In this document: piece by piece, positions 52,094 to 63,053 of the stretch
How positions within the stretch are numbered: position 1 is the stretch's first letter
Layout: each line of letters begins with the position of its first letter
DNA from: Photobacterium malacitanum
Lineage (GTDB): Bacteria; Pseudomonadota; Gammaproteobacteria; Enterobacterales; Vibrionaceae
NCBI RefSeq assembly: GCF_900185615.1
Contig: NZ_FYAK01000009.1
Span: forward strand, 1-64,000
Reading direction: 5' to 3'
DNA: 64,000 nt
The notes under the pieces: generated by a model
Databases searched by the model: none
Seen by the model: the letters and a program-made list of their open reading frames with translations, nothing else
Told to the model about the DNA's origin: nothing
Translations under genes and position numbers: made by a program

Positions 52094-52188
52094 AGTGGTC
52101 TCAAAAAAAGGATGCCTGCATACCCTAATGCAAAGTGTGTGATCGGGCAAAATTTCTCAAATAAATAACAAAAAAAAGCCGCTTAAAC

Positions 52189-52216
52189 CTTGGGATTTAG
52201 AAATTAGACCCAACAT
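52189..52216 (+). promoter_or_regulatory. Candidate sigma-32 heat-shock promoter of groESL
   Basis: CTTGGGA (52189-52195) and CCCAACAT (52209-52216) are separated by 13 bases. They resemble the RpoH consensus CTTGAAA-N13/14-CCCCATnT, 85 bases before groES. Confidence 0.6.
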
Positions 52217-52300
52217 CTTAGTGATATAGAAAGTCATACAAGCACAAGCTTGTCGGCTTAAAATCATGGACATTACCTTAATTATCAGGAGAGACGACCA

Positions 52301-52591
52301 ATGAACATTCGTCCTTTACACGACCGAGTTATCGTTGAACGCCAAGAAGTTGAATCTAAGTCTGCCGGTGGCATCGTGTTAACTGGTTCAGCTGCTGAAA
52401 AATCTACTCGCGGTAAAATCCTTGCTGTAGGTAAAGGTCGCATTCTAGAAAATGGCACCGTACAACCACTTGATGTACAAGTAGGCGACGTAGTTATTTT
52501 TGCTGAAGGCTACGGCACTAAAACTGAAAAAATTGACGGTAAAGAAGTTCTTATCATGTCTGAAAATGACATTATGGCAATCGTTGAATAA
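52301..52591 (+). CDS. groS: Co-chaperonin GroES
   Basis: The 96-residue protein starts [31 protein letters not shown], the GroES signature with mobile loop. It ends [11 protein letters not shown]. It caps the GroEL ring. CAGGAGAG precedes ATG. groL follows after 42 bases. Confidence 0.98.
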   Translation: MNIRPLHDRVIVERQEVESKSAGGIVLTGSAAEKSTRGKILAVGKGRILENGTVQPLDVQVGDVVIFAEGYGTKTEKIDGKEVLIMSENDIMAIVE

Positions 52592-54277
<1,686 letters not shown>

Positions 54278-54331
54278 GCCCATTTATAACTCTAGAGATT
54301 AAGCTCTCTATGTTATAAAACTTATCGTTAT

Positions 54332-54360
54332 AAAAAGTCGAGCTATGCTCGACTTTTTTA
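54332..54360 (+). terminator. Terminator of groESL
   Basis: AAAAAGTCGAGC/GCTCGACTTTTTT with a three-base loop follows the groL stop by 54 bases. Confidence 0.9.
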
Positions 54361-55194
54361 TTACCTCAAGATAATTGCGCTATGTCGGTTGCAACATAAA
54401 CTATTATCTCGAACAATGAACACAGTTCACATGGAATATTCCTTGAAAAGCTGTACGTAAATAAAGCTAAATTAAAACAACAACTTATCTACATTTATTG
54501 GTAACCGGAACATGACTGGTAATTTGTACACGTTTTTTGTGAACATGTAATAAAAAGCTGAACGCGATTGTGTTGTGAATTTCTCTGTGGAATGAATGGT
54601 TAAGTAATCGTAATAGCAGCCATTATTATGAAAAATCAGCAAAGAACAAATTATTGATGTAATAGCATCTAAATCTATATTTTGATGGCAAACAATTTTT
54701 TGAGTGTTTTTATTAATTTAATAGGAAAAATACAATAAGCGTTAATTAATGCTTATTATTAAAAATATGCAAATTATTGTTTTTATGCTTTTAGTTGTTA
54801 GTACAGCTATTTTGTATTGATAGTGAGCTCTTAAGATCATTAACAATAAACCCTAGAGTATTAAATTATTGCTTCATAACGAGATTGAAGAATTGATTTG
54901 ATAGGCGCATAGATAATCAGTAAAAACCAATCAGTATAGATTAAATAAAGAGTCGCTTTACGAGGGGGTAAAAAGTGTATTGTGAACTTTAGCTTACAAG
55001 GTAAAAAGCTAAAAAAGCTGCACAAGTGAAATGTTATTATTTATCAGTGGTTTAGGTTGTTTTTGTGAAGGGTGTTTTTGGTGGGTGAATTTGTACACCA
55101 AAAAGCTTTAATTTTTACCATTAGCTGTACTGGTGGTGAGGGAAATGAAGCCCTGATGCGATGATGACATTAAGGGCTTTGAATTAGTGTGTTG
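54361..55194. other. Long AT-rich intergenic region with AAAAGCTGnAC motifs
   Basis: No gene is supported in 830 bases. Copies of an AAAAGCTGnAC motif lie at 54443-54458, 54551-54566 and 55011-55026, all on the plus strand. ATTTGTACAC occurs at about 54521 and 55088. TTGTGAACTTTAGCT (54979-54993) also occurs upstream of hupA. It could hide a small RNA or a control region, but I see no terminator that would end one. Confidence 0.55.
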
Positions 55195-55653
55195 TTAGTT
55201 ATTCTTTGGCAGGTGTTGTTGGTTGAGTTCTACCCATGCAGCCATAAAGCAAATTACAAACGATTGAATATAGCCACGTAAATCAACCTCACCTTGCACG
55301 AGTACATCATCAGCATTTGGCTCCATATTAAATGAGACTTTACTTTCTTTGATGCTAAAGAATACTCGGCCAATCAAGACAAAGTTATCGCCATTATCAT
55401 CTGGGTTATACACCATGCCTGCGCCAATTTGATCATGCTCAGTAATTTGTAATGCACTGAATGCTAATTTTTCTGCGCCTTCAAAACCAAATCCAGCATA
55501 ACGCTTACCTTGCTCTGGTTGTTGCAGTAATTGTGAAATTAACTGGGTGTAGGTTGTCAATGCTTCACTAGGGATCTCGTTAGTATTTACCTGACCCATA
55601 CTAAATGGTTTATCGTCTTCTATCATTTCAACGGCATAGCTAAAATCAGTCAT
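55195..55653 (-). CDS. Unrecognised acidic protein, 152 residues
   Basis: AAGGATTAGCA precedes ATG 55653. The product is acidic and soluble, with no signal peptide or membrane helix. Visible features are a Phe/Gly-rich segment (YAGFGFEGAEKLAF) and a hydrophobic C-terminal stretch (GYIQSFVICFMAAWVEL) before the tail. Codon use looks like its neighbours. It lies alone between groEL and rimK, flanked by large non-coding regions. I do not recognise the family. Confidence 0.7.
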   Translation of the reverse strand: MTDFSYAVEMIEDDKPFSMGQVNTNEIPSEALTTYTQLISQLLQQPEQGKRYAGFGFEGAEKLAFSALQITEHDQIGAGMVYNPDDNGDNFVLIGRVFFSIKESKVSFNMEPNADDVLVQGEVDLRGYIQSFVICFMAAWVELNQQHLPKNN

Positions 55654-56068
55654 TGCTAATCCTTGTTAAGTTTTGTCAGCATTATAATGTTTATACGTTA
55701 GCGTAATTTGCTGCTCGTCGGTAGTATTAATCGATGTCTTAATGGCTGAGTGTTTTAAAGCTCACATTTATTATCAATAACCTCCTCTTTTGAAGAAGGG
55801 TAGGCATATTTTTGAATAAAATTGCGAACTATTAGTATTTATAGCACTGCAAACCCAAAGCTTTAGTTCGTCATGAAAAAAGCTCAAAAAGCTGCACAAT
55901 TATTTATCTTTAAATATCAATTAGTTATATTCAGTGTTTGGTGGTGTTGATAGTGTGCTTGTTTTGCGCACCTTTTTGCTGTTTTTACTATAAAAAGATG
56001 AACAATATTGACTGGTAATAAAAAAGCAGCCTTCTGTGGCTGCTTGTTAATAATAGCATCATACTCGT
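55654..56068. other. Intergenic region between the unrecognised gene and rimK
   Basis: No gene is visible. AAAAAGCTGCACAA lies at 55886-55899 and a degenerate TAAAAAGATGAACAA at 55991-56005. A rimK terminator closes the region at 56024-56045. Confidence 0.55.
56024..56045 (-). terminator. Terminator of rimK
   Basis: On the minus strand AAGCAGCC pairs with GGCTGCTT, and T residues follow. Confidence 0.78.
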
Positions 56069-56971
56069 TTATTGGTTTTTTAGATGGCGATGGCTTTTGC
56101 CTACATTTTTTTCAATATAATCAATGATCATGCCTGCGATATCCTTGCCTGTTGCTGCTTCTATACCTTCTAGACCGGGAGAGGAGTTTACTTCCATGAT
56201 CAGTGGTCCGCGTTTAGAGCGTAATAAATCAACACCTGCAACACTGAGTCCCATTGCTTTGGCTGCTGCAATCGCTGTTTTACGTTCTTCTGGTGTAATA
56301 CGAATTAATGAAGCACTACCACCGCGGTGTAAGTTAGAGCGGAATTCCCCTTCTGCAGCTTGGCGTTTCATTGAGGCGATAACTTTATCACCAATTACAA
56401 AACAACGAATATCTGCTCCGCCAGCTTCCTCTATATATTCTTGCACCATGATATGAGCTTTAAGCCCCATAAATGCTTCGATAACACTTTCTGCCGCTTT
56501 TTGAGTTTCTGCAAGTACAACGCCAATACCTTGCGTGCCTTCTAACAGCTTTATTACCAATGGTGCGCCGCCGACCATTTTAATTAGATCTAATACATCA
56601 TCAGGTTTACTGGCAAAACCTGTTATTGGCATACCAACCCCTTCGCGGCTCAGTAACTGTAATGAGCGTAGCTTATCGCGAGAGCGTGAGATCGCTATAG
56701 ATTGATTCACAGAGAAAACATTCATCATTTCAAATTGGCGTAATACGGCACAACCATAGAAAGTAATGTCTGATCCTATACGTGGAATGATGGCATCAAA
56801 GCCAATAAGATCAGTACCTTCAAAATGAATAGAAGGTTGTACTGAGTTTATATTCATGTAACAGCGAAGGGCATTGATAATAACCGCTTCATGACCACGT
56901 TGATGACAAGCCTCAAGCAGGCGACGGGTTGAATATAAGTTTGCGTCCTGTGACAAAATGCCAATTTTCAT
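56069..56971 (-). CDS. rimK: Ribosomal protein S6-L-glutamate ligase RimK
   Basis: The 300-residue ATP-grasp enzyme starts [22 protein letters not shown] and has [24 protein letters not shown] and [13 protein letters not shown]. It adds glutamates to the S6 C-terminus. ATG 56971 gives the E. coli length (300 aa). An upstream GTG at 57097 would add 42 residues of unlike composition. No other gene is in its transcription unit. Confidence 0.93.
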   Translation of the reverse strand: MKIGILSQDANLYSTRRLLEACHQRGHEAVIINALRCYMNINSVQPSIHFEGTDLIGFDAIIPRIGSDITFYGCAVLRQFEMMNVFSVNQSIAISRSRDKLRSLQLLSREGVGMPITGFASKPDDVLDLIKMVGGAPLVIKLLEGTQGIGVVLAETQKAAESVIEAFMGLKAHIMVQEYIEEAGGADIRCFVIGDKVIASMKRQAAEGEFRSNLHRGGSASLIRITPEERKTAIAAAKAMGLSVAGVDLLRSKRGPLIMEVNSSPGLEGIEAATGKDIAGMIIDYIEKNVGKSHRHLKNQ

Positions 56972-57418
56972 TACGGTACTCATGTTAGGGATCGAGTTGG
57001 CAGCAGTAGTGACGTTTGGCGAACGCCGATACGAAAAAGGACTGCTGTATGAGGCGCGACTATGCACGTAAACGCTAGAAAAATCGAGATCTGCCACGAT
57101 GATTTTTTTTAATGGTGAGTAACAACAATACTGCTATAAATTAAAAGTAACATTATGTTCCATTAGCTCTTTAGTTATATAACAGTAAAAGCTGTACGAG
57201 CTGTACATTCATTTTAAAACAATGACTTAATTGCAATAATTGATTGGCCCATGATAGGCTTAAAAGTTAGTGTATGTTTTAGGTGTTTTTTTGTTGAAAA
57301 GCTGTACGTGAGGTTTTTCTGTTTTTATAACAAAGCCTTACTGGCTCGTGATAACGAGTCAGTATGGTTGTGTGGTGTAGCAACTGGGAATGCGATCGTT
57401 AAAATAAAGCTATAAACG
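56972..57418. other. Intergenic region between rimK and epmB
   Basis: No gene is supported. Motif copies TTGAAAAGCTGTACGT (57294-57309, identical to 54443-54458) and GTAAAAGCTGTACGAGCTGTAC (57185-57206) lie here on the plus strand. Part of the region is the rimK upstream sequence. Confidence 0.55.
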
Positions 57419-58441
57419 TTATTCAAGGTGCAGATCGAGCGGTGTTTTGCTACTTCTACCACCTATTTCACGGGCTAATGTTGGCACAAGGTAGCCTGAA
57501 ACATTACTAATGACGCCAGCCATTAATGTGCGCGCTTGTTGATCATCAACAAAGAAATGTGCCGCCCCTTGAACGTGATCAAGTACGTGTAAGTAATAAG
57601 GCAAGATCCCTGCATCAAAGAGTGCCTCACTGAGCTCTGTAAGCGCTGTGACGGAGTCATTAACTCCTTTAAGGAGCACGCTTTGGTTTAATAATGTGAC
57701 CTTAGCTAGCTTGAGTTGAGTCATCGCAGTGGTTAATGCTGCATTGATTTCATTAGCATGGTTAATATGGGTCACCATGATAATTTGTAAGCGACTATTG
57801 GCAAATAATTCACATAGCGTTGGTGTAATACGATTTGGAATCACAACCGGTAAGCGGCTATGGATTCGTAATCGTTTAATGTGAGGGATCGCAGCAATAT
57901 GTTCCAGTAGCCATACCAGCTCGTGATCTTTGGCCATTAAAGGATCACCACCGGATAAAATAACTTCGCTAATCTGTGGTTGGGTCGCAATGTAATCAAG
58001 ACCCTGTTGCCATACCACTTTATTGCCTTTGTTATCTTGGTAAGGGAAATGACGCCGAAAACAGTAACGGCAATTGACCGCACAGCCGCCTTTAACGATC
58101 ATTAATACGCGGTTGTGGTACTTGTGTAACAGCCCAGGAATAGGGTTATCTTGTTCATCAAGAGGATCGGTTGAATAGCCTTGGTGAACCTCGAATTCTT
58201 GCTCTAGTGGCAGGACTTGGCGCAACAATGGATCGTATGGGTTGCCAACTTCCATTCTTTCGACAAAACTTACAGGAACGCGAAGCGCAAATAGTTTTTT
58301 AGCGGTGAGGCCTTTTTGCCAAGGTGTTGGATCAATTTTAAGCATATTAAGCAGCTTTAACGGATCAGATATCGCATTAGCTAGATCATTCAGCCAGTTT
58401 TGCTCAACAGATGGCACGTTTCGGGGTATGATATGCGACAT
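57419..58441 (-). CDS. epmB: EF-P (R)-beta-lysylation enzyme, lysine 2,3-aminomutase EpmB
   Basis: The 340-residue radical SAM enzyme has CAVNCRYCFRRHFPYQ with its three cluster cysteines and SEVILSGGDPLMAKDHEL. EpmB converts lysine to beta-lysine for EF-P modification. ATG 58441 fits E. coli length (342 aa); the upstream extension to 58582 overlaps the efp start and is not conserved. It diverges from efp with 33 bases between starts, as in E. coli. Confidence 0.94.
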   Translation of the reverse strand: MSHIIPRNVPSVEQNWLNDLANAISDPLKLLNMLKIDPTPWQKGLTAKKLFALRVPVSFVERMEVGNPYDPLLRQVLPLEQEFEVHQGYSTDPLDEQDNPIPGLLHKYHNRVLMIVKGGCAVNCRYCFRRHFPYQDNKGNKVVWQQGLDYIATQPQISEVILSGGDPLMAKDHELVWLLEHIAAIPHIKRLRIHSRLPVVIPNRITPTLCELFANSRLQIIMVTHINHANEINAALTTAMTQLKLAKVTLLNQSVLLKGVNDSVTALTELSEALFDAGILPYYLHVLDHVQGAAHFFVDDQQARTLMAGVISNVSGYLVPTLAREIGGRSSKTPLDLHLE

Positions 58442-58474
58442 TAAATACAACTCGAAGATGTTAAGAGGATTAGA

Positions 58475-59041
58475 ATGGCGTCTTTCAGCACCAATGAATT
58501 CCGCAGCGGAATGAAAATTATGCTTGATAATGAACCATGTGTCATTATCGAAAACGAATTTGTTAAACCTGGTAAAGGTCAAGCGTTCAACCGTGTTCGT
58601 ATCCGTAAACTTATTTCAGGTAAAGTTCTTGAAAAAACGTTTAAATCAGGTGAATCAGTTGAAGCTGCGGATGTAATCGATACTGAACTTGATTACCTAT
58701 ACAACGACGGTGAATTTTACCATTTCATGAACAATGAAACCTTTGAGCAAATCGCAGCAGACGTTAAAGCTGTTGGTGATAATGCTAAATGGTTAGTAGA
58801 AAACGATGCGTGTACGCTAACGCTTTGGAACGGTAACCCTATCGTTGTTACGCCTCAAAACTTTGTTGAGCTTGAAGTAACAGAGACTGATCCTGGTCTT
58901 AAGGGCGACACACAAGGTACTGGTGGTAAGCCTGCAACACTAACTACAGGTGCTGTAGTGCGTGTTCCTTTATTCATCGCAATTGGCGAAGTTATCAAAG
59001 TTGATACTCGTTCAGGTGAATACGTAAGCCGTGTGAAGTAA
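58475..59041 (+). CDS. efp: Elongation factor P
   Basis: The 188-residue protein has the three-domain EF-P fold. The modified residue Lys34 lies in the conserved tip [14 protein letters not shown] rescues ribosomes stalled on polyproline. Both its modifying enzymes, epmB and epmA, are in this window. AAGAGGATTAGA precedes ATG. Confidence 0.98.
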   Translation: MASFSTNEFRSGMKIMLDNEPCVIIENEFVKPGKGQAFNRVRIRKLISGKVLEKTFKSGESVEAADVIDTELDYLYNDGEFYHFMNNETFEQIAADVKAVGDNAKWLVENDACTLTLWNGNPIVVTPQNFVELEVTETDPGLKGDTQGTGGKPATLTTGAVVRVPLFIAIGEVIKVDTRSGEYVSRVK

Positions 59042-59056
59042 TATCATATAAGCTTT

Positions 59057-59083
59057 AAAAAGGTCGCTTAGGCGGCCTTTTTT
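59057..59083 (+). terminator. Terminator of efp
   Basis: AAAAAGGTCGC pairs with GCGGCCTTTTTT around a TTAG loop (one G-T pair). Confidence 0.85.
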
Positions 59084-59130
59084 GTTGGTTAAAATTTATC
59101 GAGACTGATCGCTGATTAAATTACAGCCAT

Positions 59131-59158
59131 AAAAAAAGCACCGCGAAGAGCAGTGCTT
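59131..59158 (-). terminator. Terminator of frdABCD
   Basis: On the minus strand AAGCAC-GC pairs with GC-GTGCTT with one mismatch, and a T run follows, 25 bases after frdD. Confidence 0.7.
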
Positions 59159-59182
59159 GTTTAGATTGCGATTACATGAAAA

Positions 59183-59545
59183 TTAAATCATGAACACAAA
59201 GATAATCGATAGTGCAGTTACTAAGAACGCCGCAGCATAGCAGGCAATTTTACCTGCAACACCGGTGTGGAACTTAAGATCATGCATACCATGGTGTAGA
59301 CGGTGCATACCATGCCACATTGGGAGTGATAACGTTGCAATCACAAATAAGGCACCAATAAAGCTCGTCGCAAAATCTGCTACACGCTCATAGCTAACGG
59401 CGTCTGGGCTAATAATACCGAGTGGTACCATAATACCTAGAACTAAAATAGTAACCGGAGAGATCATTGCAAACCATGTACCACCGGCACCAAATAAACT
59501 CCACCATACTGGCTCATCGGAACGTTTTGGATGTAAATTAATCAC
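59183..59545 (-). CDS. frdD: Fumarate reductase membrane anchor FrdD
   Basis: The 120-residue protein has three membrane helices and the family features [14 protein letters not shown] and [17 protein letters not shown]. With FrdC it anchors FrdAB and binds menaquinol. It is the last gene of the frdABCD operon. Confidence 0.96.
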   Translation of the reverse strand: MINLHPKRSDEPVWWSLFGAGGTWFAMISPVTILVLGIMVPLGIISPDAVSYERVADFATSFIGALFVIATLSLPMWHGMHRLHHGMHDLKFHTGVAGKIACYAAAFLVTALSIIFVFMI

Positions 59546-59555
59546 GAGCAGCTCC

Positions 59556-59939
59556 TTAAACTAGCGCTAAAACAATGGCAGTGATAACAGCAACAACAGC
59601 CCACTGTGCAAGAACGATAATCTTCTTATCTAATTTCTTGCCCTTGATGCGAATTGGCACCACTTGCGGCATCATGCTAAAGAAAGTTTGCGCATGGAAT
59701 AAACTACCCGCTAACGCAATAATATTTAGAATAATAACAATTGGATTAGCCATAAAGTCTAACCAACCTTGCCATGCTTCAGGGCCTTTTACTAAACAGC
59801 CTAAGCCAAAAGTTAAGCAGATAGTAAAGAAAATTAGCGGTAATACAGTAGCTTCACGCAGCATGTAAAAACGATAGAAAGAACTGTCTTTCCACCATGT
59901 ACGCGTCATTTCACGAACGTAAGGTTTACGGTTGCTCAT
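59556..59939 (-). CDS. frdC: Fumarate reductase membrane anchor FrdC
   Basis: The 127-residue protein begins [34 protein letters not shown] and has three helices. The conserved Glu in LREAT is near the quinol site in E. coli. It lies 2 bases after frdB and 10 before frdD. Confidence 0.96.
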   Translation of the reverse strand: MSNRKPYVREMTRTWWKDSSFYRFYMLREATVLPLIFFTICLTFGLGCLVKGPEAWQGWLDFMANPIVIILNIIALAGSLFHAQTFFSMMPQVVPIRIKGKKLDKKIIVLAQWAVVAVITAIVLALV

Positions 59940-59941
59940 CC

Positions 59942-60682
59942 TTATGCCTCCTGAGGCTTCAACATTGCAATAACGAAATCTTTAGATGATTCCACTTTGC
60001 CTTGGTTTACAGCTGCGGCTGGATCAACGCTCTTTGGACAGACTTCTGAGCAGTAACCCACAAATGTACAGCCCCATGCACCATTTTCACTGTTGATTAA
60101 TGCCATACGCTCATGTTGACCATGATCACGGCTATCAAGGTTGTAACGGTGTGCCAGTGTTAGTGCCGCAGGACCGATAAATTCAGGGTTTAAACCGAAT
60201 TGCGGACACGCTGCGTAGCAAAGACCACAGTTAATACAGCCAGCAAATTGCTTGTATTTTGCCATTTGCTCTGGTGTTTGTAGGTTAGTACCATCTTCTG
60301 GCTTACGATCGTTACCGATAATGTATGGCTTGATTGCTTCAAGACGCTCAATGAACGGCGTCATATCGACAATTAAGTCTTTTTCAATCGCAAAGTTAGC
60401 TAGTGGCTCAATTTTAACGCCATTTGGGTAATCACGAAGGAAGCTCTTACAAGCTAACTTAGGCACACCATTGACCATCATGCCGCATGAACCACAGATT
60501 GCCATACGGCAAGACCAGCGGTAGCTTAGGTGCTTATCAAGGTGATCTTTGATGTAACCTAATGCATCAAGCACTGACATGGTTTCATTGAATGGTACTT
60601 CAAATGTTTGTAAATACGGTTCCGCATCTGTCGCTGGGTCATAACGCAGAATTTCAACTTTTTGAATGCGATTGTCTGACAT
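59942..60682 (-). CDS. frdB: Fumarate reductase iron-sulfur subunit FrdB
   Basis: The 246-residue protein binds a [2Fe-2S] cluster in [13 protein letters not shown], and [4Fe-4S] and [3Fe-4S] clusters through [12 protein letters not shown] and [15 protein letters not shown]. It passes electrons from menaquinol to FrdA. Its ATG shares an A with the frdA stop (TAATG), showing translational coupling. Confidence 0.98.
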   Translation of the reverse strand: MSDNRIQKVEILRYDPATDAEPYLQTFEVPFNETMSVLDALGYIKDHLDKHLSYRWSCRMAICGSCGMMVNGVPKLACKSFLRDYPNGVKIEPLANFAIEKDLIVDMTPFIERLEAIKPYIIGNDRKPEDGTNLQTPEQMAKYKQFAGCINCGLCYAACPQFGLNPEFIGPAALTLAHRYNLDSRDHGQHERMALINSENGAWGCTFVGYCSEVCPKSVDPAAAVNQGKVESSKDFVIAMLKPQEA

Positions 60683-62490
60683 TATGCCTTTTCCTCTTGT
60701 TTTACTTCAGCAGCTTCCGCGGCAGCGGCTTCTTCAGCTGCAGCACCGTATAAACGTGCTTTTGGCTGTGATTTAGTAATAGTTACATCGCTGTAATCGA
60801 TGCGTGGTGCAGCACCGTCGTTGTAGAATGCTAAACTGTGCTTAAGGAAGTTAACATCATCACGTTCAGTACAGTTATCATCTAGGCGTTGGTGTGCACC
60901 ACGAGATTCTGTGCGTAAAATTGCAGAGTGCGCCATTGCTTCAGCAACATCTAAACCGTAACCAACTTCAATCGCATACAGTAGATCAGTGTTAAAGACT
61001 TTGCCTTTATCTTGAATACTAATATGTTTGAAACGTTGCTTTAGTTCAGCAAGCTTATCAATTGTCGCTTGCATTAAATCGTGTTGACGATAGATACCAC
61101 AACCCGCTTCCATGGTATGACCCATTTCGGTACGGATTTGGGCCCAGTTCTCGTCGCCTTCTTGTGCCATTAGGGCATCAATTCGCGCTTGTACTGCATC
61201 AATTTGAGTCTTGATCGATGCATCATTCCAGCCTTGGAATGCTTCAGCACGTTTAACGGCGTGTTCACCTGCAACACGACCAAATACTACAAACTCAGCC
61301 AGTGAGTTTGAACCTAAACGGTTTGCACCGTGCAGGCCAACAGAAGCACATTCACCAACAGCAAATAGACCCTTAATGCGAGTTTCACATTGACCATTAG
61401 TTTCAATACCACCCATGGTGTAGTGTACTGTTGGGCGAATTGGAATCGGCTCTTTAGCGGGATCTACGTTTACATATGCTTTTGCTAGCTCACAGATGAA
61501 CGGTAGACGCTCATGTAAATATTCTTCACCAAGGTGGCGTAAATCAAGCATTACCACATCACCTAGTGGGTGCTTAATTGTGTTGCCTTTTTGCTGTTCA
61601 TGCCAGAACGCTTGTGAAACTTTGTCACGAGGACCTAGTTCCATGTATTTATTTTTTGGCTCGCCTACTGGTGTTTCAGGGCCCATGCCATAGTCTTGTA
61701 GGTAACGGTAACCGTTTTTATTGACGATAATACCGCCTTCACCACGACAACCTTCGGTCATCAAAATACCAGTACCAGGTAAACCAGTAGGGTGGTATTG
61801 AACAAATTCCATGTCACGTAGTGGAATACCATGGCGGAACGCCATTGCCATACCATCGCCAGTCACAATGCCGCCGTTAGTATTGCAGTGGTAAACGCGA
61901 CCTGCGCCACCTGTTGCTAGAATCACTGATTTGGCTTTAATACAAATCAGTTCACCTTCAGCCATGTGAATCGCAATCAGACCTTGTACTTCGCCGTTCT
62001 CAACTAAAAGATCAACCACGAAGTATTCATCGTAACGTTTGATTTGTGAGTATTTGATAGATGTCTGGAATAGGGTGTGTAGCATATGGAAGCCAGTTTT
62101 ATCTGCCGCAAACCATGTGCGTTCAACTTTCATACCACCAAAACGACGTACGTTTACTTCGCCATTTTCTTTACGGCTCCATGGGCAACCCCATTGTTCC
62201 ATCTGGATCATTTCACGGGTTGAATTCTCAACGAAATATTCAACCACATCTTGTTCACATAGCCAGTCACCACCACCAACAGTATCGTTGAAGTGATTAT
62301 CAAAGCTATCTTCGTCTTTGATTACGGCAGCTGATCCACCTTCTGCGGCAACAGTGTGCGAACGCATTGGGTAGACTTTTGAAATAAGTGCAATTTCTAG
62401 TTCTGGGTTTGCTTCTGCAGCAGCGATGGCAGAACGTAGGCCTGCACCACCCGCGCCAATTACAGCGATATCTGTGGTAATAGTCTTCAC
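60682..62490 (-). CDS. frdA: Fumarate reductase flavoprotein subunit FrdA
   Basis: The 602-residue protein has [22 protein letters not shown], the flavin-linking His in [10 protein letters not shown], and the active-site TEGCRGEGG. It reduces fumarate to succinate, the terminal step of anaerobic respiration. GTG 62490 is chosen because GGAGGAT is 4-6 bases upstream; the upstream extension to 62544 lacks conservation. A charged Ala/Glu-rich tail is typical of vibrios. Confidence 0.97.
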   Translation of the reverse strand: MKTITTDIAVIGAGGAGLRSAIAAAEANPELEIALISKVYPMRSHTVAAEGGSAAVIKDEDSFDNHFNDTVGGGDWLCEQDVVEYFVENSTREMIQMEQWGCPWSRKENGEVNVRRFGGMKVERTWFAADKTGFHMLHTLFQTSIKYSQIKRYDEYFVVDLLVENGEVQGLIAIHMAEGELICIKAKSVILATGGAGRVYHCNTNGGIVTGDGMAMAFRHGIPLRDMEFVQYHPTGLPGTGILMTEGCRGEGGIIVNKNGYRYLQDYGMGPETPVGEPKNKYMELGPRDKVSQAFWHEQQKGNTIKHPLGDVVMLDLRHLGEEYLHERLPFICELAKAYVNVDPAKEPIPIRPTVHYTMGGIETNGQCETRIKGLFAVGECASVGLHGANRLGSNSLAEFVVFGRVAGEHAVKRAEAFQGWNDASIKTQIDAVQARIDALMAQEGDENWAQIRTEMGHTMEAGCGIYRQHDLMQATIDKLAELKQRFKHISIQDKGKVFNTDLLYAIEVGYGLDVAEAMAHSAILRTESRGAHQRLDDNCTERDDVNFLKHSLAFYNDGAAPRIDYSDVTITKSQPKARLYGAAAEEAAAAEAAEVKQEEKA

Positions 62491-62633
62491 AGCTATCCTC
62501 CGAAAGTAAGACGGTAAAAAAATGAAAAGATGCGTCGTGCGCATCTATCCTTGAAATCCTGCGCGTATTTTATGAAACCTCATTAAGATAAAATATGATG
62601 TAGACGCGTCTTTTTAACGAAATAATCAAAAAA

Positions 62634-62648
62634 TGTAATCTGATTACA
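62634..62648. promoter_or_regulatory. HexR-like palindrome upstream of frdA
   Basis: TGTAATCTGATTACA is a perfect 15-base palindrome. It matches the TGTAAT-N3-ATTACA form of the published HexR motif of gammaproteobacteria. Regulation of frd by HexR is inference. Confidence 0.5.
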
Positions 62649-62651
62649 AAA

Positions 62652-62671
62652 ATTGTGATTATTGTCACAAG
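62652..62671. promoter_or_regulatory. CRP site upstream of frdA
   Basis: TGTGA (62654-62658), six bases, TCACA (62665-62669) is a perfect CRP core with flanking T and A bases (TTGTGA...TCACAA). It lies about 165 bases before frdA and 385 before epmA. Confidence 0.7.
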
Positions 62672-62739
62672 TTGTCATGTTTTAATGGTGTTAATTAGTT
62701 GTTTTGTTTGTGGTGGGTTGTTTGTAGCTTATTAAGGTC

Positions 62740-62764
62740 GTGTTACATGGGTGAGTTGTAACAC
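62740..62764. repeat. Inverted repeat GTGTTACA/TGTAACAC
   Basis: Two perfect 8-base arms (62740-62747 and 62757-62764) with a 9-base spacer. It could be a dimeric regulator site. I cannot assign the protein. Confidence 0.5.
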
Positions 62765-63053
62765 ATTGTTGTTAAAGATTTAATAAGCTATTCGATGCAT
62801 CTTTATGAGTGGGTTTGTGATATTTTTTGATGTCTTTGTGTCGCTTTTGTTATTTTTTGTGGGTTTATTTGTTGTGGGTATCGTTGTTAAGCACTGAGAT
62901 TATGGATGTTATTTTGTTAATGTTATTCATTTTTGTTCATAATTTTAAGGTTATTGTTGGGGAACTATAAATATACTCTGCTCAACATTTGGTTAGGGGG
63001 ACGGTTTTGCTAGAATGATAACTTAATTTCCTTTCATGTAAGAAGAAACTGTT

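Larger units (their letters stand above)
62491..63053. other. Intergenic region between frdA and epmA
   Basis: A 560-base divergent control region without genes. It contains a HexR-like palindrome (62634-62648), a perfect CRP core (62654-62669) and an inverted repeat (62740-62764). The AT-rich remainder shows no further recognised motif. A clean FNR site (TTGAT-N4-ATCAA) was not found. Confidence 0.6.

Noticed and set aside
56972..57097. A 42-residue N-terminal extension of RimK from GTG 57097
   Set aside because: It has no ribosome binding site, is Ser/Tyr-rich and has no counterpart in RimK, which begins at the MKIGILSQ position.
58442..58582. Extension of EpmB into the efp gene
   Set aside because: It would run antisense through the efp start and is absent from the family; ATG 58441 gives the usual length.
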